The notes beneath the pieces are model-generated. The model was not told where the DNA came from and ran no database searches. It saw only the letters and a program-made list of their open reading frames with translations. The position numbers were made by a program, and so were the translations under genes. From Alteribacter populi (lineage in GTDB: Bacteria; Bacillota; Bacilli; Bacillales; Salisediminibacteriaceae), in the NCBI RefSeq assembly GCF_002352765.1, contig NZ_KZ293963.1, positions 3,312,559-3,376,558 of the forward strand: a DNA stretch of 64,000 nt. The letters are read 5' to 3'. Positions 53,320 to 61,637 of this stretch are shown here, piece after piece; position 1 is the stretch's first letter, and each line of letters opens with the position of its first letter.

Positions 53320-53484
53320 ATGGCTGTTCGTTTTGCGGTCCTAGTGAGAAATAAAGAATTTATCGATCCTATCGTGATGGAAATTATTGAGAAAGGTGGT
53401 ATCTGTGAAGGGTTCTCCGTTAATCTAATGGATAAAGCATCTGGAGGAGGCTGTATGTGGAACACAAAACTTGTTGTACTGTAG
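53320..53484 (+). CDS. Candidate 54-residue protein upstream of FGE
   Basis: ATG 53320 opens 54 codons (VRFAVLVRNKEFIDPIVMEI, ending MWNTKLVVL) that overlap the FGE start in another frame. There is no clear ribosome site. It may be a remnant of a larger gene or a translational leader. Family not recognised. Confidence 0.25.
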   Translation: MAVRFAVLVRNKEFIDPIVMEIIEKGGICEGFSVNLMDKASGGGCMWNTKLVVL

Positions 53485-54425
53485 ATAGAGGAGCAATAAA
53501 TAATGACAGTCAAAAAGCTCTATTAAAGCAGAGGGAAATGGGTAGAGATAAAGGAAAACAAGTGCGGCATGGTGAAAATCTCATTAACTTATGTGGAGGT
53601 GAATTCTATATGGGTACAAATGATGAAGAAGGGTTTACATTAGATGGTGAAGGTCCTATAAGGAAAGTTAAACTAAGTCCCTTTGCTATTGATCGATACA
53701 CAATAACAAATAAACAATTTAAAGAATTTATAGAGGATACTGGATATGTTACTGATGCTGAAAGGTTTTGTTGGTCTTTTGTTTTTCATTTATTAGTTTC
53801 TGATGAAGTTAAAAAGAGTGTAAAACAAGCTGTAAAAGAGACTCCTTGGTGGCTGGTGATTGAAGGAGCTACTTGGAGAAACCCAGAAGGACCAGATTCA
53901 TCTATTGAACCTCGCTTAAACCATCCAGTAGTGCACGTATCATCGAATGATGCATTAGCATACTGTGAATGGTCGGGTAAAAGATTACCAACAGAGGCCG
54001 AGTGGGAATACGCTGCAAGAGGTGGTCTTAGTAAAGCAAAATATCCATGGGGAAATAAGCTTCTAATCGATGAAAAGCATCAGTGCAATATATGGCAAGG
54101 TAATTTCCCTACTAATAATACAGCAGCTGATGGCTTCATATCAACAGCACCAGTAAACTCATATTCACCAAATGGCTTTGGATTATATAACGTTTCTGGA
54201 AACGTATGGGAGTGGTGTTCCGATTGGTATTCTAATGAACAACCTAGAGGAAAAGTGATAATAAATCCAAAAGGACCAGAAAAAGGTATAGCTAAGGTCA
54301 TGAAAGGTGGTTCCTATCTTTGTCATACATCATATTGTAATCGTTATCGTGTTGCATCTAGGATTGGGAATACCCCAGATAGTTCAACCGGAAATATAGG
54401 GTTTCGCTGTGCTGTTGATTTATAA
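53457..54425 (+). CDS. Formylglycine-generating enzyme (sulfatase modifier, SUMF1/FGE)
   Basis: 322 residues of the FGE-sulfatase family (PF03781). It has FYMGTNDEEGFTLDGEGP, a conserved core (VVHVSSNDALAYCEWSGKRL, PTEAEWEYAARGG), NVWEWCSDWY, and GGSYLCHTSYCNRYRVASR, whose two cysteines five apart match the copper-binding, active-site pair of aerobic FGEs. It converts the sulfatase Cys in CxPSR to formylglycine using oxygen. No signal peptide, so it acts on the cytoplasmic sulfatase at 50089. The start is GTG 53457, with GGAGGAGG 8 bases upstream. Last gene of the island. Confidence 0.92.
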   Translation: MEHKTCCTVDRGAINNDSQKALLKQREMGRDKGKQVRHGENLINLCGGEFYMGTNDEEGFTLDGEGPIRKVKLSPFAIDRYTITNKQFKEFIEDTGYVTDAERFCWSFVFHLLVSDEVKKSVKQAVKETPWWLVIEGATWRNPEGPDSSIEPRLNHPVVHVSSNDALAYCEWSGKRLPTEAEWEYAARGGLSKAKYPWGNKLLIDEKHQCNIWQGNFPTNNTAADGFISTAPVNSYSPNGFGLYNVSGNVWEWCSDWYSNEQPRGKVIINPKGPEKGIAKVMKGGSYLCHTSYCNRYRVASRIGNTPDSSTGNIGFRCAVDL

Positions 54426-54994
54426 TAATAGTGGGTGGGTACGGTCTGTAGAGAGAATAACTATTATAAGAGTAATTAAGAGGGGCTTATTCCTGTATAT
54501 CTAATTTAAGTGTTTAGAAGTAAGCACAATTAGGGTGAATTTTGGTCGTATTGTTTGAAACCATTTCTGAAAAAGCCTCCAGCACGGACTGACTACCATA
54601 CAGGAAGAGGCATTCATCCCGTAGGACTAAAGTGAGTACACCCTAAAAATGTCCATTTTGAGTATACTATAATTGATAAACTAGAATGAAGTAGTGCTAG
54701 AAAAAATGCAGTGGGTTTGAGATCTAAACAAGTAGTTTCTTTGGCGACATAATATGATACGATAAATATTTTGTAAAGAATTTAGTGGATAAAAAATCAT
54801 CGTTTTAACATGGTTACAAAGGATGATCTTTTGTATAGATTAAACTAGCCAAACTAGCTTAGCATTGTAGGTTCATTACTCTTGATAGGTATTTTCTTGA
54901 ATATGCTATATTATATTTAGTTGTTATGTTTGACTATTATATTCCATCTGCTGTTCGAACAAGTTTAATGCTTTTTTTAAACTATCAGATTAAC
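54426..54994. other. Right border region of the island, no gene
   Basis: About 570 bases without a supported gene. A stretch near 54560-54650 (AAAGCCTCCAGCACGGACTG ... GAAGAGGCATTCATCCCG) may be decayed mobile-element sequence, and inverted GGGTG/CACCC elements flank it. No integrase is visible. Confidence 0.4.
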
Positions 54995-55113
54995 TAGAGG
55001 ATGTTTTAAATAAAGATCGAAATAATAGAAAAAAAGATGAGTAAGTAGAATTCGTCATTTACGCGATAAGCCATCTCAATCTGTCACCATTTGTGACGGT
55101 TGAGGTGGCTTTT
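54995..55113 (+). repeat. 119-bp direct repeat, right copy (swrC 3' end plus terminator)
   Basis: Repeats the last 16 codons of swrC, its stop and terminator, 30,731 bp downstream of the original, with three mismatches. It is not attached to any swrC body, so it is a border scar of the island. Confidence 0.9.
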
Positions 55114-55163
55114 CTTGTTGGTTAGAAAGTGGCGGGTTATTGAGAGAGATTTTTTGAATTAAA

Positions 55164-56087
55164 CTATTCAGAAACAGTAGGTTCAAGCACAGTCAATGTA
55201 TTATCTATCGTATTGAGATTGACAGACGCACCTATCGGAATAGTAGCTTTATATGAACCGTGTCCTGTAGCGAGGTTGGTCATCAGAGGTTTTCCTAATG
55301 GTACTAACTTATGATTGATTAAATCTGCATACGTAGTGTTATAAGATACGGGGCAGTTCGTACATTCTCCTATGATTATACCTAGACAATCCTGGAATTT
55401 ACCTGACATCGATAGTTGAGTAAAATGTCTCAAAATTGTTGTAGTAGGGGAATTGATTTCCTCTAAGAAAAGGATTTTCCCTTCTGTATCAATTTCATAT
55501 GGTGTTCCAAGAGTATTAACGATCGAAGTCAAGTTTCCGCCTACGATAGGTCCCGTTACATTACCTGGTACTAGGCTCACCTGTGGCATATTCGGTGGAT
55601 TTTCAATTAGCCTAGGAGTATTCAATGTAGAGGTAGCTTCAAAGAATTGATTAAAGTTATATGCAGGTGTATCCATTCTAAAATCGATAAGCATGAGGGC
55701 GTGAAACGTCATTAAGTCACTAAATTGATACAACGCGTTAAGGAGAACGGTGATGTCGCTATAACCAGAAATTATTTTAGGATTATCGTTAATGTCTTCA
55801 TAGTCTAGATAAGGAAGGATGGTCTGAACCCCAGTCCCTCCTCGTGTGGCTAGAATCATTTTGACATTTGGATCTCTGAACATGCTCATTACATCTTCGG
55901 CTCTTTGTTGAGCTGGTGCAGCTTCGATGCCTTCAAAAGCATAAATATGATTGCCAAAAACGACATCAAAGCCCATATCTCTCAAAGTTTGAGCTCTGGC
56001 ATTAATCGTATTAGCATCAAGAGGGCTACCAGCTGTAACCAATCCAATCGAATCTCCGCTTTGCAACAACGGTGGTCTTATGGCCAT
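55164..56087 (-). CDS. LD-carboxypeptidase (peptidase family S66, MccF-like)
   Basis: 307 residues without a signal peptide. Motifs are GDSIGLVTAGSP near the N-terminus, ILATRGGTGVQTILPYLDYEDI, and the nucleophile Ser in IISGYSDITVLLNAL; the C-terminal half carries the Glu and His of the triad (LFLEEINSP, ATGHGSYKATIPIG). Family S66 trims murein tetrapeptides in recycling or hydrolyses microcin-like peptides (MccF). Single gene just outside the island's right repeat. RBS AAGGAGAG on the minus strand. Confidence 0.87.
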   Translation of the reverse strand: MAIRPPLLQSGDSIGLVTAGSPLDANTINARAQTLRDMGFDVVFGNHIYAFEGIEAAPAQQRAEDVMSMFRDPNVKMILATRGGTGVQTILPYLDYEDINDNPKIISGYSDITVLLNALYQFSDLMTFHALMLIDFRMDTPAYNFNQFFEATSTLNTPRLIENPPNMPQVSLVPGNVTGPIVGGNLTSIVNTLGTPYEIDTEGKILFLEEINSPTTTILRHFTQLSMSGKFQDCLGIIIGECTNCPVSYNTTYADLINHKLVPLGKPLMTNLATGHGSYKATIPIGASVNLNTIDNTLTVLEPTVSE

Positions 56088-56782
56088 GATATTCTCTCCT
56101 TGTTTTCACTTTTGAATTGGCTAGAGGTATAAGAGCGCGGTTACTTATAAATATATGAAGAGATATTTATTTTATAAGCAAAATGCTTATGAACCGCTTG
56201 ATCGTAAAACGAACGAAGAATCCTTCAATTGAAAAAAATACACCCAAGAAGAGAACGATAGCTACTTCCATAAATAACTTTCATTTTTCCTAGGCCTTAT
56301 TACCTGAATAAAAGGGTAAGAGAAACGAGTATGAGGACGGAAGTTTGGAATTTTTAGAATATAATTATAATTTAATTGACAACCCTTTTTCTGCTTTGTT
56401 TAAATGTAATACTATAATGCTTTTATTAACTAGCAAATCATAAATAGATATATTTACATAAAAACGTGTTCAAAAAGGAGCATAAAACAAGCTGAGTAGG
56501 TCGAGATGGAGAAGCAAGCGAACGATGAGGTGCGAAGCTGTTTTTAGCGGTCTTTTTAAATGAGTGCTATATCTATGATGTTTTTGTTGAGAAAAAAGGG
56601 GGAGTTATTCCATAAAATAAGAATAACAACTTAAAGCACCAATTAAACTTCTATGTCAACATATCAAGTAACTCGTAGACAACAAAGCTAATTGAAGTTG
56701 GTTTACAAAAAATAGAAAATGAGTATTTGAAAATTGGCAGTCAACACCCCGCTAAAATAAAAACGTGATGGAGGGTTTGACG
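56088..56782. other. Intergenic stretch
   Basis: About 700 A+T-rich bases. Only a 34-codon minus-strand frame (56167-56271) could be coding. The rest shows no clear gene, RNA or repeat. Confidence 0.4.
56167..56271 (-). CDS. Candidate 34-residue single-span membrane protein
   Basis: ATG 56271 opens a 34-codon frame with a hydrophobic stretch (EVAIVLFLGVFFSIEGFFV) and a basic tail (RFTIKRF). It is of the size and shape of small membrane proteins in Bacillus. The purine-rich AGGAAAAATGAAAG lies a little far upstream. Unverified. Confidence 0.3.
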   Translation of the reverse strand: MEVAIVLFLGVFFSIEGFFVRFTIKRFISILLIK

Positions 56783-58204
56783 ATGAAACCGGAAGTAGAC
56801 AAGCAACATAGTACTTCAAAGGATCTAAACAGAAAAAGGTGGGAAATGCCGGATACTTATGTAATACTATTTCTGGTTTTGCTTGTCTCTGTTATTTCTA
56901 CCTATTTGATACCATCAGGAATGTTTGAAAGAGAAACAGTTGATGGTGTAGAAAGATTGGTCCCCAATACATATTCACAAACAGATGGAGCCTTTTTAGG
57001 GATAATGGATATTTTTATAGCGATTCAAATGGGGATGGTTCAATCAGCGGATATTATTTTTATGGTTTTATTTACCGGCGGTGCTTTTGAAATTATTGAA
57101 CGTTCAGGCGCCTTACGAGGAGGAATTAACCGGGCAGTAGGCATCACAAGGGGAAAAGAGTTTTGGATGATTGCTATTGTCTCTACTTTATTTGCTTTAG
57201 GCGGCGCTGTAGGGGCGGTTGCAAATTCAGTCATTGCGTTTGTCGTCATTGGCGTGATTATTGCCAGGACATTAAAGCTTGATCCTATTGTTGCTGTAGC
57301 TATTACGTTTGGAGCAAATTTTGCCGGGTTTAATGTTGGTTTTATGAACCCCTATACTGTAGGAATTGCTCAGGATATTGCAGATTTACCCCTGTTTTCA
57401 GGAGCAGCTCTGCGAATGGTTGTGTTTGTCGTTATCTTATCTATAACGATCTGGTACATATGGAGATATGCCAAGAGGATAATGGATGATCCTTCAAAAA
57501 GTCTTGTGGGGATTTATGAGGGAATTAATCCTGATGAAACAATGGAAGCTCCCTTTACGTTTCGCCATAAGATCCTTTTAAGTTTTGTTGCTCTTAGTTT
57601 AATTTTCTTTGTATACGGTTCGATTCAATTGGAATGGACAATTAATCACATGGCCGCCTTTTTCATATTCATTGGATTAGTTTCAGGGATTATTGCTGGC
57701 ATGCATTATAACACCATTGCTGTTACTTTCTTAAAAGGGACGCAAAAGCTTGCTTATGGTGCTCTGGTCGTAGGGTTGGCAAGAGCTGTGATAGTTGTTC
57801 TTGAAGACGGCGAAGTGTTGGATACGATTGTCTATGCGTTATCTGTACCTCTGGAGAATCTTCCTTCGGTAATAGCTGCGATTGGCATGTTTATTACGAG
57901 TGGTTTATTAAACTTTTTGGTCAATTCCGGAAGCGGTCAAGCCATGATCTCCATGCCTATGTTAACCCCGCTAGCCGATATGGTAGGAGTAACGAGACAA
58001 GTAGCTGTCCAGGCTTTTCAATTTGGTGACGGTCTGACCAATAGTATTTTTCCGACGTCAGGGATCCTTATGGCAAGTCTAGCGGTAGCTGGCGTATCTT
58101 GGACAAAATGGGTGAAATGGATACTGCCATTATTTTTAATTTGGGTAGCCATTGCCATTGTGATGCTTTCTATTGGTGTGTTGATTGAATGGGGACCTCA
58201 CTAG
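56783..58204 (+). CDS. YfcC/DcuC-family (ArgD/CitT-like) membrane transporter
   Basis: 473 residues, about 12 membrane helices, PF03606 type. It starts WEMPDTYVILFLVLLVSVIST, then YLIPSGMFERE, GGAFEIIERSGALRGG, an internal FGANFAGFNVGFMNPYTVGI and the late FTSGLLNFLVNSGSGQAMISMP. Members move C4-dicarboxylates, basic amino acids or other amphoteric substrates. The ribosome site ATGGAGGG favours ATG 56783 over GTG 56765. Substrate not assignable from sequence; no enzyme neighbours help. Confidence 0.85.
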   Translation: MKPEVDKQHSTSKDLNRKRWEMPDTYVILFLVLLVSVISTYLIPSGMFERETVDGVERLVPNTYSQTDGAFLGIMDIFIAIQMGMVQSADIIFMVLFTGGAFEIIERSGALRGGINRAVGITRGKEFWMIAIVSTLFALGGAVGAVANSVIAFVVIGVIIARTLKLDPIVAVAITFGANFAGFNVGFMNPYTVGIAQDIADLPLFSGAALRMVVFVVILSITIWYIWRYAKRIMDDPSKSLVGIYEGINPDETMEAPFTFRHKILLSFVALSLIFFVYGSIQLEWTINHMAAFFIFIGLVSGIIAGMHYNTIAVTFLKGTQKLAYGALVVGLARAVIVVLEDGEVLDTIVYALSVPLENLPSVIAAIGMFITSGLLNFLVNSGSGQAMISMPMLTPLADMVGVTRQVAVQAFQFGDGLTNSIFPTSGILMASLAVAGVSWTKWVKWILPLFLIWVAIAIVMLSIGVLIEWGPH

Positions 58205-58265
58205 AAGTGATGATAATAAATAAGGTATTGAGTGAACGAGATAGACTGATAGAGAATAGCCATTT

Positions 58266-58335
58266 TTAAAAGACCAGAATGTATAGAGCGGAAAGCCACC
58301 TTCACGCTGCTCGTCTCAAGGGTAAAGCATCCTTT
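58266..58335 (+). repeat. Dispersed repeat, copy 1 (pair with 61343-61411)
   Basis: AAAGACCAGAAT ... CACCTTCACGCTGCTCGTCT ... AAAGCATCC matches 61343-61411 at roughly 70 to 80 per cent. The two direct copies bracket the sodC and DASS genes. Confidence 0.5.
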
Positions 58336-58423
58336 TTAATAGCTAAATCAACCACACGTATTATGTTGATTAATTTACAATAATAAACACACTAAATAGA
58401 AAGACAGAAAGGGGTATTAGACA

Positions 58424-59071
58424 ATGAAACAAAGTATGTTATTGATGGGACTACTGTTGGTCATTTTAGCAGCTTGTTCTCCAGGGGACGAAGATGGTCA
58501 AGGGCAAACAGATGAGCAGATTCCACCAGAGTCAACGACAGAAGAAGAAGCATCAACTGTCGCTAGTCAAATGGGTAAACTTGAAGCAAAGGCTGAGATG
58601 AAGAATACCGAAAATGAGAATGTAGGTGAAGTGCTTTTTTATTTGAATGATCAAGGTCTGACGGTAGTGGAAGCAAATATCGAAAATCTTGAACAAGGGT
58701 ATCGCGGCTTTCATATACATGAGAATGCTGCCTGTGATCCAGATGCAAGTGATGGTCCTTTTACCACAGCTGGAGGCCACTATCATGGTGAAGATGAGGG
58801 ACATGGCCATCATACAGGTGATATGCCCTCACTATATGTTAATGAAAATGGTACAGCACAAATGATCGCTGTGATAGACGGATTTGTTCCTGAGGAGTTA
58901 TTAAATTCGGATACGGCTGTCATCATTCATGAAGGTCCTGATAACTTTGCTAATATCCCTGATCGTTATCAATCCAGTGAACAAGAAGAGTCAGGACCAG
59001 ACCAAGCTACACTTAATACTGGTGATGCTGGCGATAGAGCAGCGTGTGGCGTCGTTTCTGTAGTAGAGTAA
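58424..59071 (+). CDS. Cu/Zn superoxide dismutase lipoprotein (YojM/SodC-like)
   Basis: 215 residues. A lipoprotein signal peptide with LLVILAAC, an acidic linker, and a Cu/Zn-SOD domain: GFHIHENAAC (two Cu His and the disulfide Cys), AGGHYHGEDEGHGHH (bridging and Zn His), GDMPSL (Zn Asp), VIIHEGPDNF (fourth Cu His), and GDRAACGVV (second disulfide Cys). All metal ligands appear present, unlike some Bacillus YojM proteins, so true superoxide dismutation at the cell surface is plausible. RBS AAAGGGG. Confidence 0.9.
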   Translation: MKQSMLLMGLLLVILAACSPGDEDGQGQTDEQIPPESTTEEEASTVASQMGKLEAKAEMKNTENENVGEVLFYLNDQGLTVVEANIENLEQGYRGFHIHENAACDPDASDGPFTTAGGHYHGEDEGHGHHTGDMPSLYVNENGTAQMIAVIDGFVPEELLNSDTAVIIHEGPDNFANIPDRYQSSEQEESGPDQATLNTGDAGDRAACGVVSVVE

Positions 59072-59628
59072 TAGTTTATAAGAGGGAATAGTAGTTCACT
59101 GCCAAAGCCTAATGCATCTATAAAAGTGCTTCAATAAGTAGGAAGCCCCTTTGAGGGTTTTGATGAACTTATGGGATTGAAAATAGACAATGCGGAGCTG
59201 AATTCAGGGTCTCAGTCACAGGATTTTTCTGTGAAAAAGTGAACGATTCAACCCTGATTCAGCCAATATAGTTTTCGGCTAAAGTGAAGCCTTATTACAT
59301 AATAGGTATGGTATACAGGAAGTTTCAGGAAGGAAAATACAGTAATCAATTGCAATTAGGTTTCTTCGTTCAGTTGCTGGTTATGAGCTTTTCCGTAAAA
59401 AATCGCCATTCAAATTTGGACCATTTTCTTCGTTAGATGAGTCGGTTCCTAAAGATACAAAGAATCAATGGTAAAGACTAAAAAGAGCGGTTTGGCTTTT
59501 TATTTTTCTGTTGAAAGCGCTTTTTTAATTAGCTAAATAAACGAATCATCTGGATTATATACAAATGGTTAGAAGTACTATTGCTTATATGGTATAAAAC
59601 GCCTTTTAGATGTAAGGGAGGTCTTGAG
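59072..59628. other. Intergenic stretch with possible transposase remnant
   Basis: No intact gene. Frames at about 59352-59474 (IRFLRSVAGYELFRKK, ending DTKNQW) suggest a decayed gene end, perhaps a transposase. At 59480-59520 there is an AAAGAGCG ... CGCTTTTTT hairpin containing a cre-like TGAAAGCGCT. Confidence 0.35.
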
Positions 59629-61272
59629 TTGAAAGCAAATGTTTCTTCAGTTTGGAACAAATTATGGAATTCTCATCATCAATCTAAAAAACTTCTAATG
59701 TTTTTTTTGCCGGTGAGATCGAATAATAAGGCTGAAACGGTGAAAAAGGATAGTAGTGAGCCAAAAAAACAAAAACCATCCAGTTATAAAACACCGCAAA
59801 AGATAGGATTGTTTTTAGGTCCCCTTCTCTTCATAGCTGTTCTATTATTCTTTTTTCCTGAGGGGTTAAGCTATGAAGGAAGAATCGTTCTAGCAACGAC
59901 TTTATGGGTTGCGACATGGTGGATCACAGAAGCCATTCCGATTCCGGCAACGTCGCTACTCCCGATTATTCTTTTGCCAATTACCGGGGCATTAGATGGT
60001 GATACCGTTACGGCGTCCTATGGTAACCCGATTATTTTCTTATTTTTAGGTGGATTTCTAATTGCACTTGCAATGGAAAAGTGGGATCTTCATAAGCGAA
60101 TTGCATTAAATATCATTTCAGTTATTGGCACAAGTCCATCAAGGATTGTGTTTGGTTTTATGGCAGCGACAGGCTTCTTATCAATGTGGGTTTCAAACAC
60201 GGCAGCTGTGATGATGATGCTGCCAATTGGAACGGCTATTACATATCAAGTGGCTCAAGCTTTAAAAAACGATAAAACAAATCTAGGAGAAGAAGAAAAG
60301 TTTTCAAAAGTGCTTATTTTTGGAATCGGATATGCTGGAACAATTGGTGGATTTGGAACGTTAATTGGAACGCCACCAAATATCATTCTTGCAGCAACTG
60401 TTCAAGAATTATTCGGAGTTCAAATCTCTTTTGCGGATTGGTTATTTTTTGCAGCTCCTATCGTTGTGATCTTACTCATTAGTAGTTGGTTGTTTTTAAC
60501 GAAAGTCGCCCATCCAATTCAGTTGAAAGAATTACCAGGCGGTAAGACACTAATTGAAAATGAGAAAAGCAAGCTAGGGAAGATCAGCTTTGAAGAGAAA
60601 GCAGTATTAGCAGTCTTCTTATTTGCAGCATTTATGTGGATTACAAGAACGTTTTTATGGGAAGGTCAAATTATGTTAATTCCTGGCCTTAGTGATACGA
60701 TGATTGCCATATTTGCTGCCGTGTTATTATTTTTAATTCCGTCTCTAAATAAAGGAGGCCGCATTTTAGATTGGAATGTTTCGAAAGATGTTCCATGGGG
60801 GATTTTACTCTTATTTGGTGGGGGCTTAGCGATTGCCGCAGGTTTCCGTGAATCTGGTTTAGCAAATTGGATGGGTGGCCAACTGACCGTTTTAGAAAGT
60901 GTTAACTTTATCTTAATGATTGTTCTTACAGCAGCTTTAGTATTATTCTTAACAGAAATTACGTCAAATACAGCAACAGCTACGATGATCTTACCAGTTT
61001 TAGCAGCTCTAGGATTAGCTTTAGGCATTCACCCATTTGCGCTTATGGTACCAGCAGCGATGGCAGCAAACTGTGCGTTTATGCTTCCTGTTGGAACGCC
61101 TCCAAATGCGATTATTTTTGCATCTGGTAAGTTAAAAATTATAGAAATGGTTAAAAACGGCTTCTGGATTAACATTTTATCTGTCATCTTAATTACATTG
61201 GCGGTCTATTTCTTACTGCCATTATTATGGGGAATTGATTTAAACGTTTATCCATCTGAATTTAGATCGTAA
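59629..61272 (+). CDS. DASS-family Na+/dicarboxylate (anion) symporter, SdcS-like
   Basis: 547 residues with about 12 membrane helices. It has the two Ser-Asn-Thr motifs of the DASS (SLC13) family, WVSNTAAVMMMLP and EITSNTATATMILP, in inverted-repeat halves, plus TIGGFGTLIGTPPNIIL and LPVGTPPNAIIFASGKL. It imports succinate, malate or fumarate with sodium. The TTG at 59581 is unsupported; AAGGGAGGT lies 6 bases before TTG 59629. The N-terminal 50 residues are a charged cytoplasmic extension (AETVKKDSSEPKKQK). Confidence 0.9.
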   Translation: MKANVSSVWNKLWNSHHQSKKLLMFFLPVRSNNKAETVKKDSSEPKKQKPSSYKTPQKIGLFLGPLLFIAVLLFFFPEGLSYEGRIVLATTLWVATWWITEAIPIPATSLLPIILLPITGALDGDTVTASYGNPIIFLFLGGFLIALAMEKWDLHKRIALNIISVIGTSPSRIVFGFMAATGFLSMWVSNTAAVMMMLPIGTAITYQVAQALKNDKTNLGEEEKFSKVLIFGIGYAGTIGGFGTLIGTPPNIILAATVQELFGVQISFADWLFFAAPIVVILLISSWLFLTKVAHPIQLKELPGGKTLIENEKSKLGKISFEEKAVLAVFLFAAFMWITRTFLWEGQIMLIPGLSDTMIAIFAAVLLFLIPSLNKGGRILDWNVSKDVPWGILLLFGGGLAIAAGFRESGLANWMGGQLTVLESVNFILMIVLTAALVLFLTEITSNTATATMILPVLAALGLALGIHPFALMVPAAMAANCAFMLPVGTPPNAIIFASGKLKIIEMVKNGFWINILSVILITLAVYFLLPLLWGIDLNVYPSEFRS

Positions 61273-61279
61273 TCAAAAT

Positions 61280-61308
61280 GAAGGAGTCGTTAGACAAACG
61301 ACTCCTTC
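61280..61308 (+). terminator. Rho-independent terminator
   Basis: GAAGGAGTCGTT and AACGACTCCTTC form a 12-bp stem just behind the DASS gene. Confidence 0.8.
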
Positions 61309-61342
61309 AGGTCATTCTAAACAATAGAAGGTAATGGTTTTT

Positions 61343-61411
61343 TTAAGATCAGAATATATAAGAGGACAGCTACCTTCACTCCGCTCGTCTCAAGGGAAAA
61401 GCATCCTTGAG
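61343..61411 (+). repeat. Dispersed repeat, copy 2
   Basis: TTCACTCCGCTCGTCTCAAG and AAAAGCATCC correspond to the copy at 58266-58335. The following bases to about 61500 (CATGCTGCGGATGCTGACGC, GTTGCGGAATAG) look like further repeat sequence of higher GC. Confidence 0.5.
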
Positions 61412-61637
61412 ACTTTAAAACATGCTGCGGATGCTGACGCTGTTTTTCTTAACCATTGGGCTCGTTGAAAAGGTTGCGGAATAGTTTTCCACCCCACCGC
61501 GAGACAAACGTTACGCTGAGTAGAAATTAGGCCCTGAATCATTTGTCTGTTGTTCATAAAGATTTAATATCGGTATTATGTTATTGAAGATAATTATTGC
61601 CTAAAAATAATGTCTACCGTGGTTAAGAATCGATTCA

